Positions 46,574 to 57,348 of a DNA stretch of 64,000 nucleotides are shown in pieces. The notes below the pieces were generated by a model. That model was not told where the DNA came from, made no database searches, and saw nothing but the letters and a program-made list of their open reading frames with translations. Source of the DNA: Austropuccinia psidii (Eukaryota; Basidiomycota; Pucciniomycetes; Pucciniales; Sphaerophragmiaceae). Every line of letters starts with the position of its first letter. Positions within the stretch are counted from its first letter, which is position 1. The DNA lies in NCBI GenBank assembly GCA_023105745.1, contig JALGQZ010000008.1, positions 51,388,618-51,452,617 on the forward strand, in the 5' to 3' direction. A program made the position numbers and the translations under genes.

Positions 46574-47114
46574 GCTTTCAGCAGAAAATGAAATGAAACC
46601 GAATGATTACTGATTTATTAATATCGGCTAAATTGAATTGCGGTTGATGAATCTTTTTTGATTGCAGCTAAAGAGAAAGATCACACCTGACCTTGGCAAA
46701 TTCGCGATCTCAAATACCTGAACCTGAAAATTGCAGTGGATAGTGCATTATTCAATTTGACATATTGATGTTCCCATGCAATCACTTTCCAATCCAGCCA
46801 TTTGGAATGCGGATCCCTAGCTATCCTAGTCCTCTTGAAAGACACAGGAACATTTGGCCTATTATGGGCTGGCGGGAAGTGATAAACGCGACTTCCCGCA
46901 ATGCCCCCGCGTGTGCTACTCGCGGGCACAACGCCTGACTCAGCTTGCGTCTTGTCGGAGTCTTTGCAATGATGTACAGAGGCATGCCGCCAGACAATTA
47001 CTATTGGTACTCAGACTGTGGCATCCGGGGAGTAGTAGGATAGGAAGTCATGATTATTAAATTCATAAATCACTTTGCGAAATTAAATTACAATATATCT
47101 AGTACAAAGCTAAT
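46574..47114. other. spacer between dioxygenase and unidentified gene
   Basis: Lies between the 5' end of the dioxygenase gene and the 3' end of the next minus-strand gene. Holds palindrome copy 5. No gene seen. Confidence 0.4.
46972..46997. repeat. 26-bp imperfect palindrome, copy 5 (weak)
   Basis: ATGTACAGAGGCA then TGCCGCCAGACAA: the core and left arm fit the other copies, the right arm is degraded. Confidence 0.4.
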
Positions 47115-48485
47115 CTAAAACGGGTCAATCCTGGTTGTGAGCTTTGCTGACCTGGGTACCGTCAAGGTGACCTCCTCACTTGAACCAAGACCGCGTTTCG
47201 CCACCCAGGCATCACCAAAGTCTAATACTAAGCATTGTGCAAATTCAAATCTAAGAGGTACAGTGGGGTTAAAAGACTCTGATGAGAAGTAGCTTTTATT
47301 CAGTAAATTACATATATACTTATTAGTACGTAGCCACACTGGCTCCACTAGATTTTTACCCTCTGAAAGTTTTGCGGAAATGTCAATTAGTGATAAAGCC
47401 CCTTTAACTGAGCTTGTTCTCCAGTCATCTGAGCATACCATCAAACCACAAACCCCCGCCGCACAGAATGCCGCTAATATACCATAGCAAATTTGATTTA
47501 TTCCGAGATTCTTGTGACACGCCAAAAGATCTTTGATGGCCTCATTTTTTTTTGAGTTTGTGAGTTTGCCTTTGATGCCATTAACTTCGACCTTTGTATG
47601 TGCACGTACCATGTTGTACGCAATCAATAAATGGATAACTGTATCCATTAGATCCTCCAGGTTCTTGTGCGGCTTTGTGGATATCTCATTGTCAGCCCCG
47701 CCACCTTCAATGCTGAGTTGGGTTGCACCTTGCTTTGATTTACTCAAGCAGGAGGCCAGGTATTCAACTGCTCCCCGTTCGAGTCCAAGAGGATCGGTCG
47801 AATTTGATGTTGGTGCAACATATGGTTTGGGTGCAACCACATCGTATGAGACTAAACTAATGGATTCAAACATAACATTTGCCCAAAAATGTTTAATTGG
47901 ATTGGCGGGGTAAAGAAGGCTCTGAACCATTTTGAATAAGGAGTGTTCACATTTTGGGAGATTCTCTGGAGGTTTAGCTGATTCCTTCATCAATTTGAGA
48001 TTCCAAATGTTGTGATCAAAAAACGCTTCTGTTTCGGTTGGCTTAAAAAAATCTAACCCTGTATATTGCAATTTATATCACCAGTCAACAGCCAATAAAC
48101 ATGTATCATGCACAAAGATAAAACTCACCTGCCATCTCAAGGTCCTCCAGCCAGGCCGGCATTTTAAGCTCTTGGTTACTGATCACCTTAATACCAACAG
48201 GCAGGAATGTATGAGCATCTTTTGTTGGTAAATTGTCCCATCGATTTGTGTAAATACTATTGATATTATCAAGCCCCCTTTTCCATGATTGTTGAGTAAT
48301 ATTGGAATGATAATTCAAAATGCCTGCAAACTCTTCCATGCGGGATAAAAATATCCCTTGAAAATTAGCAGAGGATGACACTTTGGGCTCAGGGTCAGGA
48401 ACTATATCAGTCATATCTCGTCCCATTGTATCATGTTTAATTGTTTCCCTTTCTTGAAAGGCTTGAATATTCCGAGGAGAGGCGG
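47115..48485 (-). pseudogene. unidentified multi-exon gene, 5' part cut off by element C
   Basis: Two exons: 48485-48129 and 48058-47115, joined across a 70-bp GT-AG intron (48059-48128) so that DLEMAG continues into LDFFKPTETEAFF. The upstream frame (ASPRNIQAFQERETIKHDT, then MGRDMTDIVPDPEPK) is open right to the LTR of element C, so C inserted inside a coding exon and the true N-terminus is beyond the window. The 434 visible residues are balanced and soluble, with a hydrophobic stretch YGILAAFCAAGVCGLMVCSDDW. I recognise no domain. It could be a host gene or another transposon-borne gene. Confidence 0.65.
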
Positions 48486-50678
48486 TGTAAGGTTTGTCTA
48501 TGAAACTCTTGATAATAGTAGCAAGATCAAGAGTACTATGACTGTCCTCAGTAGAAAAATATAATATAATAAAATATTATAACCACAAATTTAAATATAA
48601 TTATTAAAAATAATTATATATAAAAAATAAATAAATTTAATTATTATTATAATAATATAATAATAAAAAAATAATAATTATAATAAATTATAATTATTCT
48701 ATTATTGTTATAGTCACTGACAGTTATAACAATAAGAAGTGTAAAGCTCTTAATGAGACAATTACACGTGGAAAATATGAATATTAACCACTTATAAATA
48801 ATATAAATATTATTTATAAAAAGAATTAAACACACACTGTGCAGAAATAATTCTTTTGGAATAAAAATTCTATATAAAAAAAACTAATACTAGATAAAAA
48901 AATATAGAATTCTAGAGAAAACTTACTTATAAGATTTATTTAATATAATAAGTCAAAATACAACAGTTATAATATTAAATAATAATTATAAGTTAAAAAC
49001 ACGTCAAAAATCAATAAATTTAAAGATAAACAACTTTTAATAATATAAATTATGATTTAAGAGCTTTTTGAGAGGAATTTGTGGATTTTAAAAGATATTT
49101 AAAATGATAATTTTATATAATAAAATATATTATTGGTGATTACAACAATAATCTAAATTCTATGACTTCAATTCTTTAATTTCAATAAATAAAGAATAAA
49201 AATAACTTAAGAATTACTTTTAATAATAAGATTTTATATTTTAATAAAACTTTACCTGTTTAAATTACTAATATGATTGGATTGATAATGAATGATGGAC
49301 AAAAACAGTGATGAAAAGACTCTTTTTATGTCTTCAGGGCAGCTCTCATGATTCATAATGAATGTAGAGGGCGTGCTCAGGTCAAAACTGAAAAACCATG
49401 CTTAAAAATAGAGTTCTTAACTTAAGGCAACTTATTTTTACTTCCAATTTAAAGTTACCAGTGTTATTTTTAACTCCAAGTAACTTTAATCCTCATTTAG
49501 TGTAATTATTTTAAGTTTTAATATAAAATAAGTTTATTTATATTAAAGTTCATCTCATGAACAACTTAAAATTAGAGTTTCAAGCAGAAATCTTTTAAAC
49601 TCAATTTTTAATTAATTTTTAAAGAAATCATAATTTTCTTTAAGCTTAATTAAAAGAGTAAATTTCCAGGCTAATTACCCAGGAAACGTATTTATAAAAG
49701 AAACTTAAAATTTAATTTATATATTGATAATATTAAATTCTAAGTTGTGTGAAATTTTCAAGCAAATCCATTAAGAATTGGATTTTTAATGAATTTTTGA
49801 AGTTATTGCTATTTTTCCACGTAAAACAGCAATACACACCAAACCTTAAGTTTTGATAAGGTTTTAATGTTTGAAACTTTAACGTTTTCAGCTTATTTAA
49901 GGTTTTTAAGCTTAATTAAGCTCTGACAGTTCTTAAAACCTTGATTTCAAGCCTGCATATTGGGATTTACCCTTTGGCAGCTTGAAATTCCTGTCCAAAT
50001 TGGGATAAAACCAGTTTAAACCTTAAGGTTGGATCAAAGTCTAATCTTAAAGTTTAAATAAGGTTGAAAATCCTCCAATACAGGTGGACAACCTTAATTG
50101 AGTCCTTGCAGATCCAAAAAGTTGGGTACCCCAGCTCTATTTGGTCTTTTTCCTTTGTCCCACCTTTTTGCGTGGATTTTGCCCTTTTATTTATTTAAAG
50201 CCATACTATGGCCTTAAACCCTTTTAAATTGAGCTCACGCAGGATTTACATTCTGTATGGCAAATCCTTAGCCAATTCAGTAAATATACACAACACCTCA
50301 ATTTTAACTAAAATTTTGGTAAAGTTGCATAAACCTTATGTAACTTTAAATTTAAGCTTAATTAAGCTTAAATTTAACAATTTAAAAAAAATGTTAAAAA
50401 AGCTACATTAGTACTGTGAGATTCTTAAATCTTCCAATAACACAAGAAATAAGTGTTTTTGGGTATAACACCCTATGGGTGTACCCTATGTTATTTTTGG
50501 TGTAGAATCCAAAAATGACATAATAATTATAACTTTGTTTATCCAAAAAAAAGTTATACTTATTTTTTGTTATTTTTTATTTTAAATTCAACTAAAAAGT
50601 CTGTTTAAGATAAAATTAACTGTCTGTAAAATCATTTGTGGCCTTATGGGTATGTTATACATACCTCACAGGCTCACA
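48486..50678 (-). repeat. 3' LTR of element C (2193 bp)
   Basis: Minus strand begins TGTGAGCCTGTGAGGTATG and ends TTCATAGACAAACCTTACA. The termini match the other families while the body differs. Very AT-rich over 48500-49300. Confidence 0.88.
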
Positions 50679-50813
50679 TTCCCTACCACCAAAAAAAATT
50701 GTACCACAATTTTTCTTTGTAGTATACCCCCAAGTTATTTGGGGGGGGTATAATCCACTGTCCAACCTCTTCACTTATACTTTCAAGTATGTAAAGCACA
50801 CAATTCAAACTTT

Positions 50814-50987
50814 TTACTGAGGAATTCGTCTTCTCTCATGTCTGAATCTTCTGAGAAACTTTTGGGAATAAGGTATTTTACTTTCTTCAATCCACTCATC
50901 TTCATGTTGTGGATTTCTGTACCTGACTAAGTATTCTCTTTCATTTTTGCCCCTAAGTCTTCTTTCTTTCAAGACCTTCAGTACTTT
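50814..50987 (-). pseudogene. element C pol C-terminus: chromodomain end
   Basis: Reads KVLKVLKERRLRGKNEREYL then VRYRNPQHEDEWIEESKI and FLRRFRHERRR, ending at a TAA at 50814. It is the chromodomain that targets chromovirus integrase. It is separated from the rest of pol by element B. Confidence 0.88.
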
Positions 50988-53012
50988 TGTGAGCCTTTGA
51001 GATATGACCACATACCCAATAAGGTCACAAAAAAGATTAACAATAATTATACCTTTAATATAATTATATTAAAATTACTTAGAATAATTATACCTTGAAA
51101 ATAATTACTTAAATATACAAAAAATACCATAAATTGGTACAAAAATTGGTTTAACTCAAAAACCAATGAATCAACATTTATAATAAATTATACCATTGGA
51201 TTCCCCATGGAAAAATACACATATACCATTTTTATGGCATATCTGTAAAGTCAATATTTAAGGAATTATAAGGTAAAATACCTTATAAAAACCATAAAAC
51301 CTTATTTATCTCAAGAACTAATGAAACAACATGTGAAATAAATTGAACCAGTGGATTACCCATGAAAATCCACACATAAAACAATTAATAAGCTAATTCC
51401 CAAAGTTAATACTTAAAGAATTATCCTGAATATATGCACTTTTTTGGTCAACGCATATATTCAAGGATCATAGCTAATATCTCCTAAACTATACATGATA
51501 GAATGATGAACCAAAAATAAAGTTACCACGTAATTACTGTAAGAACACAGATATGAACTTCATTTTACAAGTTATAAACAAAGTTAAAACCTTTGATGAA
51601 TTATTGATAAAAATCAACAGAGCTGTTGACCACTTTGTTGTGAAAGTGTTCCAAACTTAGAAAAAAGTACACAGTTAGATTCTCCTAGTTCATTCGTGAA
51701 GAATGATGTAATTTTTATTATTAAATTCAGGGTATAACCCCCTGAAATCAAGGTTTGAAGTTTAAAATATTGAATTTCGACAGAAAAGATGGGTTACAAG
51801 AAAAATCATCAAAATTAGAGTTTTGATGATGTAATGAAAAGCTCTTGGCAGCATAATAAGGTTATGTCAGGCTATCAGACTTCACTCTCTGAATTGCTGT
51901 AGCGTGTAAATCTTAAATGTTATTGAGGATCAAAGTTTGAGCTTAATTTGAGCAGTTATGATCACATACTGTAACCTTAATTTAAGTTTAACAGTCTTAA
52001 GAGTGATAAAATTGGTGAATACTATTAGTTTATGATTAAAACTAATAAAATACACGAAATTTGGGGTTCTGCCAAGCCTCTGATGTCATCAAACTTAGAG
52101 TTATAGTGATAACTCTAAATAATGGTGTAATAATGATGTAATATGGTTTGATCATGATGTAATCACCCTCAAACCTTAAAATATTGATCAATTCCAGTGG
52201 ATATGATCAGTACACGTCTACTAGAAGCCTGTTGGACTCTAGGAGGGAGGTATTTACTATAAATAGAGCTCTTTTTACTCTATTTTCCCCTCAGACGCAT
52301 CAAAAACATTAAATCAATTAAATAAAAGGTAATTTCTTTATTCTTTATATATAAAACTCTTATATTATTAAAGACCAAAGACCATCTTAATATTAATCAC
52401 TATTTTTACGTGATTAAATTAATTCTTTAATTGTTTTTGTCATAAATCTCTCTATAAACTCATTTCCACGTAAAATCAAGAATTTTAGTAATTTTCTTCA
52501 TTTTTTATTGTAAATACAATTTGAAAAAGTTGTATTATATTCTTTTGGCGTAAAATATCTCAAAATTATTATTTTAAGTGTTAAAAGTAGGTTATTTCAT
52601 CTTATTATAATAATTTCTCTCTTATTATTACTCTTAATAATTCTTATTTAATATAAATAGTATTTATATTAATATATAACTTTAATATTAGTAATATTAT
52701 TGTTATTAATTGTTTTTTATTTATAAAAAACAGTTTTTTACGCCTTTATTATTTGTTGGTAACAATAATAAAGAGCTTTATAATATATTAATTATTTTAT
52801 ATTAATATATTATTTATAATATTATAATTTCTTATAATATTAATTATATTATTATATTTATTTAATAATATAATATTTTTACGCCATAATAATAATATTT
52901 CTTTATTATTATTATTATTTTAATCTTGATTATTTCAATTATAAGGACATTCAGAGTACAATAAGTAATAAATTAGTAATTTTTACTTATTGTTTCATAG
53001 TCAAACCTTACA
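50988..53012 (+). repeat. 5' LTR of element B (2025 bp)
   Basis: TGTGAGCCTTTGAGATATG to GTCAAACCTTACA. Preceded by ACTTT. Confidence 0.97.
52258..52266 (+). promoter_or_regulatory. TATA box of the element B LTR
   Basis: TATAAATAG followed by AGCTCTTTTTACTC. The identical word is in the 3' LTR at 60937-60945 and in the element A LTR. Confidence 0.65.
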
Positions 53013-53014
53013 TT

Positions 53015-53031
53015 TGGGGGCCTGGCCGTGA
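53015..53031 (+). other. putative primer-binding site, element B
   Basis: TGGGGGCCTGGCCGTGA two bases after the LTR, same as element A. Confidence 0.6.
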
Positions 53032-53453
53032 TATTTACTTAAAAGACCTTTAAAAAGATTCTAATTGGGTTTATCCAATAATAAATTATATTTATAATCA
53101 TAAAATTATATAATAATTTTATATTTTATTGATTTTAAAAGCTATTGAGGCATTTGGAAAGCAATTGTACTGTCTTACACGTGGTTTTTCACATCCTTAG
53201 ACTTGCAAAAACTTTCTTTGAGTGACTCTAGTGATTAAAAGAGATATTTTATAAATTAAAAATAATTTTTATTATAATTTAATTTTATAAGAATCATATT
53301 CATTTTTTATTTTATTCTTTAAAAATAAAAATAAAAATATATATAAAAAATATTAAAAAATATTAAAAACCAATAAAAAAAAGTTATTTTTATTCATTTT
53401 TATTCATTTCTTTATTTATTTCACTTTTTTAAAGATATAAAAGCAATTTCTAC
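53032..53453. other. untranslated leader of element B
   Basis: AT-rich sequence between the primer-binding site and the leader ORF. The matching region in A is about 3650-4060. No ORF of note; it probably forms the 5' UTR or an intron. Confidence 0.5.
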
Positions 53454-53705
53454 GTGGAAAATTGCCATATCTTGCCAAAAAATAACACTTCTTATAAAAA
53501 GACTTATATTTATTTGTCTTTTTTAGTGTTTGAAGATAACCCAACAGAAGACAACCAAGCTACTGTTGAGAGATTGGTGGAAGAAACTTGTCAAAGTTCT
53601 CCAACACCAGTTATCACCAAAAGAAAGAAAGCTAAGAAATTAGACTTTCCAGGGCCCACCATTCAAGACTCTGAAGGTGAGCACCTCTTTTTTAAATTGC
53701 CATAA
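53454..53705 (+). CDS. short leader ORF upstream of gag (element B)
   Basis: 83 codons, nearly identical to the element A ORF (3385-3642). TTTTTTAG/TG at 53519-53528 and GAAG/GTGAGC at 53673-53682 look like splice sites around a 150-bp block that reads VFEDNPTEDNQATVERLVEE onward. The gag ATG (53752) overlaps a further acceptor-like ACCAG. Either an upstream ORF that tunes translation or an optional exon. Confidence 0.35.
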   Translation: MENCHILPKNNTSYKKTYIYLSFLVFEDNPTEDNQATVERLVEETCQSSPTPVITKRKKAKKLDFPGPTIQDSEGEHLFFKLP

Positions 53706-53751
53706 AAGAATTTTATTCTAAAATACTTTTATTTTTTCTTATTCTTTAATT

Positions 53752-55083
53752 ATGACTACCAGAAGAGGTTCCCAATACTCCATCCAATCAGATGGAGCTG
53801 GACTCAGAAGTAGAATTGATCCCTCAAAAGGGAAAAGAAAGGGCAATATCCCCAGTGGAACAGAATCCACACAAGGAAGTGCCTTATCCCAAAGGCAAGT
53901 CCCAGACATGCCCATGATATCTGAGCCTGAATTAGAACTAAGTATGAGTAACTCAAACAGGTACAAATCACATTCAGAGGGCTCAAATAGACATCTACAT
54001 GAGCCAGTACAAGCAGTATTGCACAGTGTACAAGGACAAAGACTAGGAAATGCTGCCTCAAATACACCAAGGAGTGATGAACTCCTGGCACATCCTGAAA
54101 AAGTTCCTCAAAGAGGAGGAGATAGTGAAATACTCCAATGGATGGAATCCACTGTCATCCAAACCTCAAATCAAAAGAATCAAGGATTATCATGCCAAAA
54201 AGAGGGAGGCAACCAAGGAAGAAGCCCCAGTAGCTTCTACCAGCAAGCCTCAAGCCAACCCACTTCCCCAAGAAGGGAAGAAGAACAAGAAAAAGCATTG
54301 GAGGAAACCATATTCCCCAAGCTACAGGATCCCAAGAATCCAAAAGGATGCCATGGACAATGTTTTCAACATGGCCAGAACCTTGATGGAATTCAAGGAC
54401 AAGGAAGAGCAAAGAATGAGACAACCTCATTTCCCAAAGAAATAACCTTGTCCAAAGATGTTGTAAATACTTTAACAGAAATTAAAAATAGTATATTACC
54501 TCTAAAAGAAATTAAAGATAGTTTATTATCACTAAAAGAAATAAATAACAATTTATCTTCTTTAACAAAAATTGTTGTGCAAAACAAGAAAGAAATTGAC
54601 AACATTAAGTTTATTGTTGAAAATAATAAACCAAAGAATCTAATTGACAATACTCAAAAATTAATACAAGGACAACAAGAATTGTATAAATACATAAAAG
54701 AGATCAAAGATAAAACTTTGACAATCAATTATGATGTGAGTATTGATAATCTTACAGAAAAATTAAATAAATTAAGTATTTCTGTAGAAAAATTTGAAGA
54801 AAAGACTTCATCACACCAAAAATTACTTTTGGACCATGTGGAAAAAAGTGATGAAGCAAGAATGCATCTGAAAGATGATATTCAGAGTGAAATAAGGCTT
54901 ATTACTGAAAAAATGGATAAAATTAATGAGGCTAATTTAAATATGCCAAAGTTATCAACACCATTTTCTCATATAAGAAGCCCTGTTAAAACAAAAGAGG
55001 AATTGTCAAACCCCTTCATAACAGACTTGAGTCACCAAGATAATAACCAAGTCTTAATGAAGGAGGCACCTCAATTAAAATAA
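53752..55083 (+). CDS. gag N-terminal and coiled-coil region of element B
   Basis: 443 codons from MTTRRGSQYSIQSDG. It has a Gln/Ser-rich N-terminal part, then a long coiled-coil region (54450-54950, with repeats such as EIKNSILPLKEIKDSLLSLKE), ending QVLMKEAPQLK at a TAA. That TAA (55081-55083) replaces the GAA present in element A, and the frame continues as WPTFTGEGEYDHM, so this is a premature stop in a longer gag-pol. Within 54050-54445 a second frame is also open; it carries the motif conserved in D and E (YRIPRIQKDAMDNVFNMART). Confidence 0.8.
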   Translation: MTTRRGSQYSIQSDGAGLRSRIDPSKGKRKGNIPSGTESTQGSALSQRQVPDMPMISEPELELSMSNSNRYKSHSEGSNRHLHEPVQAVLHSVQGQRLGNAASNTPRSDELLAHPEKVPQRGGDSEILQWMESTVIQTSNQKNQGLSCQKEGGNQGRSPSSFYQQASSQPTSPRREEEQEKALEETIFPKLQDPKNPKGCHGQCFQHGQNLDGIQGQGRAKNETTSFPKEITLSKDVVNTLTEIKNSILPLKEIKDSLLSLKEINNNLSSLTKIVVQNKKEIDNIKFIVENNKPKNLIDNTQKLIQGQQELYKYIKEIKDKTLTINYDVSIDNLTEKLNKLSISVEKFEEKTSSHQKLLLDHVEKSDEARMHLKDDIQSEIRLITEKMDKINEANLNMPKLSTPFSHIRSPVKTKEELSNPFITDLSHQDNNQVLMKEAPQLK

Positions 55084-57348
55084 TGGCCAACATTCACAGG
55101 AGAAGGTGAATATGACCACATGTCATTTATTAAAACAATTGACATGTTACAAGAAGACTATGCCATACCAGATGAATTAATCACTGCAAGATTACATTCA
55201 TTGTTTGAGAAATCTGCAAAAAGATGGTATTATGGCATAAGACAAACAAATGGTAAAAATACCTGGTCTTGGTGGAAACAAGAAATAATCACCAAGTGGG
55301 CAAATGATGCCTGGAGGTATAAGATAGAAAATGCATTTGAAAACTCTTTCTTTGACCCAGAGAAAGATAAACCTTTAACTTGGTTCCTAAAACAAGTTGC
55401 AAGGCTTAATGCACTGTACCCAGAAATGTCACAGAAGATGGTGCATATGAAAATACTTAAAAAATGTGGAGGGGAACTAGAACATTCCCTAAGAAGCAGG
55501 TGTATAGAACCATGCTCCACAGAAGAGTATATAAATGCACTAGAAGATATAGTGACAAGAACAAAAATTGGCAGGACTTGGAAAAGATTGGACATTAAAA
55601 GCCCAAACAAACCATTTATCAAGAAAGATAAATCAAAAGAATCCTTTAAACCCAATACATCCAACAATAATGAGCAAAGAAAATGCCATAAATGTGGAGG
55701 TATTGGACACTTAGCCAATAATTGCCTTAAAAAAGCAAAGATTAATGAAATTGTGGAAACAGAAAACCACAATGACAAAGAAGAGGAATCTGACTCTGAA
55801 AAAGAGACAGAAGAGTCAGAAAGCTCTGAAAGTGATGAAATTAATATAATTAATGCACAAATTAATAATATTGATATAATTTATGAAGTACTGGATGTTA
55901 ATTCAAACTTGCCACAAGTTGGAACATCTGACACAAACCTGACAAACATACAAGATGCCAAAATGTATAGAACCAAACCTGCAAGAGGAATGGGATATAC
56001 AGCTGGAAAATCAAGTATAAGTATTGTTATGGTTGATAACCAAGAAGGAAAGGTTAACTTTGATACAGGAGCATATTGCACTTGTGTTGGCAAAAGTTAT
56101 TTAAAAACCATTGTCCCAGACTGGCAAGAAAAACTTATGCCAATACAAGGTGTCAAATTTAGTAGTGCAAGTGAGAGCATGAAGCCCCTTGGAATAATTG
56201 ATTTAACACTAATTTTTCCTCATCCCTCACAATGTGTCAGAATCAAAGTAGAGTTTGTAGTAATGGACAACTGTACTAGTAATAATTTCATACTTGGGAA
56301 TGACTACTTATCAATCTATGGTATAGATATCTCCAACCAAAAGGATAGATATTTTACCATAGGAGATAATAAAAGACAAAAGTTTGGATTCTTAAATAAT
56401 AAAAAACAAATCACAGTTATTAAGAATGAGAAAAAAATTCCAGAAAAAGAACTTTTTATATCTGAACAACTCAAAGAGGCAGAATTCAATCAAGAATTAA
56501 CAGAAAAAATGAAAGAAAAATTGATTGACCTCTTATTTAAGTATAAAAATGCCTTTGCAACTGACAAAGAGCCACTAGGTGCCATAATTGGACATGAAGT
56601 GGATATAATTCTTAATGTAGAAAAACCTTACCCACCTTTATTAAGAAGACCTGCTTATCCAGCCAGTCCAAGAGCTAGAGAAGCCCTAGAGGTGCACATT
56701 AAAGAATTAATGGACCTTGGAGTATTAAGAAAGGTTGGACATAATGAACAAGTAGAAGTTACTACACCTGTCATTATAACTTGGCATAATGGAAAATCAA
56801 GGATGGTAGGAGACTTCAGAGCCCTGAATACCTATACCATTCCAGACAGATATCCAATACCCAGAATCCATGAGACATTGACCCAATTGTCACAAGCTAA
56901 GTTCATCACAGCTATGGATGCTCTTAAGGGTTTTCATCAAAATGTCTTAACAGACAATGCCAAGAAACTACTAAGAATAATAGTCCATTGTGGAATTTTT
57001 GAATACTTAAGAATGCCATTTGGGATAAAAAATGCACCTTCCCATTATCAAAGAATGATGAATACCATATTTCCTGAAGAATTATCAGAAGGATGGTTAA
57101 TAATCTACATTGATGATATCATAGTTTGCTCAGAAACTTGGGAAAATCACCTGACAAGACTAGAAAGGGTACTACAGAAAATAGTCCAAGTAAATATGAA
57201 AATTTCATTGAAAAAGTGTCATTTTGCATATAGTGAATTAAAAGCCCTAGGACATGTAGTATCTGGCCTTAGTCTAGGCATAGACAAAAATAAAGTAGCA
57301 GCAGTACTACTTAAACCAATGCCTCAAACCAAAAAAGAAATGCAATAA
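55084..57348 (+). CDS. gag capsid, zinc knuckle, protease and RT of element B
   Basis: Same frame as the preceding segment; its first Met is at 55120. Capsid-like region 55120-55560, CCHC knuckle CHKCGGIGHLANNC near 55685, protease VNFDTGAYCTCVG near 56060, RT 56560-57340 with [31 protein letters not shown] and the catalytic YIDDIIVC (near 57110). All main catalytic residues are intact. It stops at a TAA at 57346-57348, inside the RT connection (KKEMQ, where C has [11 protein letters not shown]), and the frame continues beyond. Confidence 0.88.
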   Translation, partial: WPTFTGEGEYDHMSFIKTIDMLQEDYAIPDELITARLHSLFEKSAKRWYYGIRQTNGKNTWSWWKQEIITKWANDAWRYKIENAFENSFFDPEKDKPLTWFLKQVARLNALYPEMSQKMVHMKILKKCGGELEHSLRSRCIEPCSTEEYINALEDIVTRTKIGRTWKRLDIKSPNKPFIKKDKSKESFKPNTSNNNEQRKCHKCGGIGHLANNCLKKAKINEIVETENHNDKEEESDSEKETEESESSESDEINIINAQINNIDIIYEVLDVNSNLPQVGTSDTNLTNIQDAKMYRTKPARGMGYTAGKSSISIVMVDNQEGKVNFDTGAYCTCVGKSYLKTIVPDWQEKLMPIQGVKFSSASESMKPLGIIDLTLIFPHPSQCVRIKVEFVVMDNCTSNNFILGNDYLSIYGIDISNQKDRYFTIGDNKRQKFGFLNNKKQITVIKNEKKIPEKELFISEQLKEAEFNQELTEKMKEKLIDLLFKYKNAFATDKEPLGAIIGHEVDIILNVEKPYPPLLRRPAYPASPRAREALEVHIKELMDLGVLRKVGHNEQVEVTTPVIITWHNGKSRMVGDFRALNTYTIPDRYPIPRIHETLTQLSQAKFITAMDALKGFHQNVLTDNAKKLLRIIVHCGIFEYLRMPFGIKNAPSHYQRMMNTIFPEELSEGWLIIYIDDIIVCSETWENHLTRLERVLQKIVQVNMKISLKKCHFAYSELKALGHVVSGLSLGIDKNKVAAVLLKPMPQTKKEMQ

